A stretch of DNA of 9,229 nucleotides, from assembly GCA_937892815.1 (NCBI GenBank), contig CALBHZ010000037.1, positions 1 through 9,229 of the forward strand, read 5' to 3'. Every line of letters begins with the position of its first letter. The stretch's first letter is position 1. The notes under the pieces are model-generated. The model worked only from the letters and a program-made list of their open reading frames with translations, ran no database searches and was not told where the DNA came from. Shown here piece by piece: positions 6,769 through 9,229 of the stretch. The position numbers and the translations under genes were made by a program. The stretch comes from an uncultured archaeon. GTDB taxonomy: Archaea; Thermoproteota; Nitrososphaeria; Conexivisphaerales; CALBHZ01.

Positions 6769-8427
6769 ATGGTAAGTGAAGAGATAAAAGAGGGAGTTAA
6801 TAGAGCTCCTCACAGATCTCTCTTAAGAGCTACCGGAATTAGAGATGAAGATTTCGACAAGCCCTTCATAGGAATAGCGAATAGCTTCACGGAAGTAGTA
6901 CCGGGACATGTTCATTTAAACGACCTAGTCGTTTACGTTAAGAGAGGGATTAGAGATGCAGGAGGAGTTCCCTTTGAGTTCAATACCATAGCGGTTTGTG
7001 ATGGAATAGCTATGGGACATGAAGGAATGAAATATTCCCTTCCCTCTAGGGAAGTTATCGCCGACTCGATAGAAATTATGGTTAAAGCGCATGGGTTTGA
7101 TGGTTTAGTTCTGTTAACTAACTGTGATAAGATCACGCCAGGCATGTTAATGGCCGCGGCTAGACTCGATCTCCCCTCCTTGGTAGTTACCGGAGGTCCT
7201 ATGAAGGCTGGATTTTATAGGGGAGATAAAATAGGAGTTATCCACGTATTTGAGGCCATAGGGAGGTATAATAAAGGACAAATTAGCTATGGCGAGCTTT
7301 TAGAAATTGAGAAGAGAGCGTGCCCAGGTCCCGGGTCTTGTAGCGGATTGTTTACGGCAAATACGATGGCTATACTCGTTGAAGCCATGGGACTTTCCCT
7401 CCCATATTCAAGTACATCTTTAGCGATTAGCGATGAGAAAAGAAAGCTCGCATATGAAGCTGGATTAAAGATCGTTGAACTTGTGAAAAATAACTTAAAC
7501 ATCAGAAGGTTCATGACCTTTGAGGCCTTTGAAAACGCCATAGTCGTAGATATGGCTTTAGGAGGATCGACCAATACCATACTGCACCTACTAGCTATTA
7601 GTAGGGAAGCGGGCATTAATTTAGAGCTTGAAGACTTCGATAGAATTAGCCAAAAGGTTCCACATCTAGCGCCAATCTATCCAGGAGGTCCCTATATGGT
7701 TGAAGATCTGCATGAGGCGGGAGGAGTTCCGGCTTTAATGAAGAGATTAGAAAAGCTCATTCATCTAGATCTCTTAACGGTTTCAGGGAAAACCATTAGG
7801 GAAATAATATCGGAGGCTTCGATAAGGAATGAAGAGATTATAAGAGGTTTCGATAATCCTGTTCACAGCAAAGGAGGAATTGTCGTATTAAAAGGGAGCT
7901 TAGCTCCAGATGGGGCTGTAATTAAAACGGCGGCGCTGTCAAGTCAGGACTATGTATTTGAAGGATATGCTAAGGTTTTCGACAGCGAAGAGGAAGCCTA
8001 CGAAGCTATTACAGGAGGACGTATAGAGAAGGGAGATGTTATCGTAATTAGGTATGAGGGACCTAGAGGAGGACCTGGAATGAGAGAGATGTTAAGCCCT
8101 ACAAGCGCCGTGGTCGGCATGGGACTTGATAGATACGTAGCCTTAGTTACGGATGGAAGGTTCTCCGGCGGAACTAGAGGACCCGCTATTGGACACGTGT
8201 GTCCAGAGGCGGCGGTTGGAGGTCCAATAGCCCTAGTTAAAGACGGAGACTTGATAAGGATTAACGTAAAGGAGAGGAGGTTGGATTTGATGGTGGACGG
8301 AGAGGAATTGAGGGAGAGGAGGAAATTATGGAAGCCTATTAAACCTAAGACTAAGTCGTCCTTCCTCCTTAGGTATGCTCAACAGGTAAGTTCCGCAAGA
8401 GAAGGATGCGTTTTAAGGCTTAGATAA
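6769..8427 (+). CDS. ilvD: Dihydroxy-acid dehydratase
   Basis: Fe-S enzyme that dehydrates 2,3-dihydroxyisovalerate and 2,3-dihydroxy-3-methylvalerate to the 2-keto acids of valine/leucine and isoleucine. The 552-aa length is normal for the IlvD/Edd family. Cluster ligands visible are C119 in the NCDKITPGM motif and C191 in [15 protein letters not shown]; the [13 protein letters not shown] stretch carries the catalytic Ser. At the third site, where [2Fe-2S] plant and mycobacterial enzymes have Cys, this one has G46 in VPGHVHL as in E. coli, suggesting the oxygen-labile cluster type. Its motifs do not single it out as the sugar-acid dehydratase Edd, and linkage to ilvBNC settles the call. It is transcribed divergently from ilvB, with cimA 42 bp downstream. 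Confidence 0.95.
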   Translation: MVSEEIKEGVNRAPHRSLLRATGIRDEDFDKPFIGIANSFTEVVPGHVHLNDLVVYVKRGIRDAGGVPFEFNTIAVCDGIAMGHEGMKYSLPSREVIADSIEIMVKAHGFDGLVLLTNCDKITPGMLMAAARLDLPSLVVTGGPMKAGFYRGDKIGVIHVFEAIGRYNKGQISYGELLEIEKRACPGPGSCSGLFTANTMAILVEAMGLSLPYSSTSLAISDEKRKLAYEAGLKIVELVKNNLNIRRFMTFEAFENAIVVDMALGGSTNTILHLLAISREAGINLELEDFDRISQKVPHLAPIYPGGPYMVEDLHEAGGVPALMKRLEKLIHLDLLTVSGKTIREIISEASIRNEEIIRGFDNPVHSKGGIVVLKGSLAPDGAVIKTAALSSQDYVFEGYAKVFDSEEEAYEAITGGRIEKGDVIVIRYEGPRGGPGMREMLSPTSAVVGMGLDRYVALVTDGRFSGGTRGPAIGHVCPEAAVGGPIALVKDGDLIRINVKERRLDLMVDGEELRERRKLWKPIKPKTKSSFLLRYAQQVSSAREGCVLRLR

Positions 8428-8432
8428 TAAGA

Positions 8433-8440
8433 TTTAATAA
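8433..8440 (+). promoter_or_regulatory. Possible TATA element for cimA
   Basis: TTTAATAA in the 42-bp ilvD-cimA gap, centred about 33 bp before the cimA ATG, would allow a transcript with only a few untranslated bases. No clear Shine-Dalgarno sequence precedes cimA, which would fit a near-leaderless mRNA, but co-transcription with ilvD is equally possible and the element is short and AT-rich. Confidence 0.3.
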
Positions 8441-8469
8441 AGGACTGCTCATAAACTTAGAGACAACCG

Positions 8470-9166
8470 ATGGATAGGAACGAGCTAGATGTGGAAATAC
8501 TAGATACCACGCTTAGGGATGGTGCCCAAACTAGCGGAGTTTCCTTTTCACTACAGGATAAGCTGAGCATAACGCAGAAGTTAGATGAACTGGGAGTAAG
8601 TTATATTGAAGGAGGATGGCCGGGCTCAAATCCCAAAGATATCGAGTACTTTAAGGCTGTTAAGAGCTTAGAGCTAAAGAACTCTGAAGTAGTAGCTTTC
8701 GGTTCTACGAAGAGAAAGGGAATACCAAGCGAAAAGGATCCTAACTTAAACTCCATTTTAGATTCTGAAGTAGAGACGGCCGTTATTTTCGGGAAGGCTT
8801 GGACTTTACACGTAACTCACGTCCTAAAAATATCTCTAAAAGATAACTTAGATTTAATCTACGAAACCATTAACTTTCTAAGATCTCATGGTTTAGAGGT
8901 AATCTTCGATGCCGAACATTTCTTTGATGGATATAAGGAAGACCCAGACTACGCATTAAAAGTTTTAAAGACTGCCGAAGAAGCTAAAGCAAAGGTCATC
9001 GTACTCGCGGATACGAATGGAGGGACCTTAACTCACGAAGTAGATAAGATTGTAAGAGACGTTAAGGGGAAGGTAGATGCTACTTTAGGTATCCACGCTC
9101 ATAACGATTCGGGGCTAGCGGTAGCAAATACGCTAATAGCCGTGGTTAATGGAGTTAAGCACGTAC
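8470..9166 (+). CDS. cimA: Citramalate synthase, N-terminal part (truncated by adapter)
   Basis: Condenses pyruvate with acetyl-CoA to citramalate, the entry to threonine-independent isoleucine synthesis. Residues 1-232 are genomic. They show DTTLRDGAQTSG at 12-23 (R16, D17), EGGWPGSNPKD at 47-57, AFGSTKRKG at 77-84, KAWTLHVTHVL at 109-119, DAEHFFDGYKEDPDYAL at 147-163, DTNGGTL at 181-187 and metal-binding HAHND at 209-213. These are hallmarks of the TIGR00977 (Geobacter GSU1798-like) citramalate synthase group rather than LeuA. Members are usually a little over 500 aa, so more than half is missing, including the regulatory domain. Bases from 9167 are sequencing adapter, so the apparent stop at 9202-9204 and the tail VSYTHLTLPTN are artefacts. 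Adjacency to ilvD supports the isoleucine role. Confidence 0.9.
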
Positions 9167-9229
9167 CTGTCTCTTATACACATCTGACGCTGCCGACGAA
9201 TTAGACGGTGTAGATCTCGGTGGTCGCCG
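9167..9229 (+). other. Illumina Nextera adapter contamination (not genomic)
   Basis: CTGTCTCTTATACACATCT (9167-9185) is the reverse complement of the 19-bp Tn5 mosaic end. GACGCTGCCGACGA (9186-9199) is the reverse complement of the Nextera Read 1 adapter. ATTAGACG (9200-9207) is in the i5 index position and is the reverse complement of CGTCTAAT, which I recall as index S510. Bases 9208-9229 match the start of the reverse-complemented P5 sequence. The parts are in exact library order, so the genomic sequence ends at about 9166. Confidence 0.99.

Noticed and set aside
1..9166. tRNA, rRNA, CRISPR array, insertion sequence or attachment site
   Set aside because: Nearly all of the window is accounted for by conserved coding sequence, and I saw no spaced direct repeats, transposase or cloverleaf-like segment in the gaps.
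9167..9204. C-terminal extension and stop codon of the citramalate synthase frame
   Set aside because: These bases are Nextera mosaic end, adapter and index, not genomic coding sequence.

Overview
The window is almost entirely a branched-chain amino acid (valine, leucine, isoleucine) biosynthesis locus. It probably comes from an archaeon, most likely a thermophilic TACK-type lineage (inference). The evidence is a COG1340 archaeal coiled-coil protein at the left edge, archaeal-type LeuA and LeuB, TATA-box promoters at archaeal spacing, an apparently leaderless ilvD, a GAGGTGAT ribosome-binding site, and arginine and isoleucine codons dominated by AGG/AGA and ATA.

Layout. A tight minus-strand operon runs right to left: ilvB (acetolactate synthase, large subunit), ilvN (small subunit), ilvC (ketol-acid reductoisomerase), leuA (2-isopropylmalate synthase), leuB (3-isopropylmalate dehydrogenase), then the COG1340 gene, which runs to base 1. 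Junctions are 1 bp, 15 bp, or overlaps of 11, 4 and about 8 bp. On the plus strand ilvD (dihydroxy-acid dehydratase) diverges from ilvB and is followed by a citramalate synthase gene (cimA), cut off by the end of real sequence. The genes supply the common valine/isoleucine enzymes (IlvBN, IlvC, IlvD), the committed and oxidative leucine steps (LeuA, LeuB), and pyruvate-based entry to isoleucine (CimA). The isomerase LeuCD and threonine deaminase are not in the window.

The most interesting part is the 248-bp divergent intergenic region (6521-6768). The ilvB leader encodes a 25-codon peptide ending in VLVVPLLVLLL. Its stop codon lies inside the 5' arm of a GC-rich hairpin followed by six T's, just before the ilvB ribosome-binding site. 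A TATA box is placed so that transcription would start about 10 nt before the leader ORF. This is the architecture of a branched-chain amino acid attenuator, in what looks like an archaeon, where ribosome-mediated attenuation is not an established mechanism as far as I know. Beside it is a 14-bp-arm dyad abutting the ilvD TATA box, a likely regulator site.

The last 63 bases (9167-9229) are not genomic. They are an Illumina Nextera adapter (Tn5 mosaic end, Read 1 adapter, i5 index, part of P5), and they create a false C-terminal tail and stop codon on cimA.
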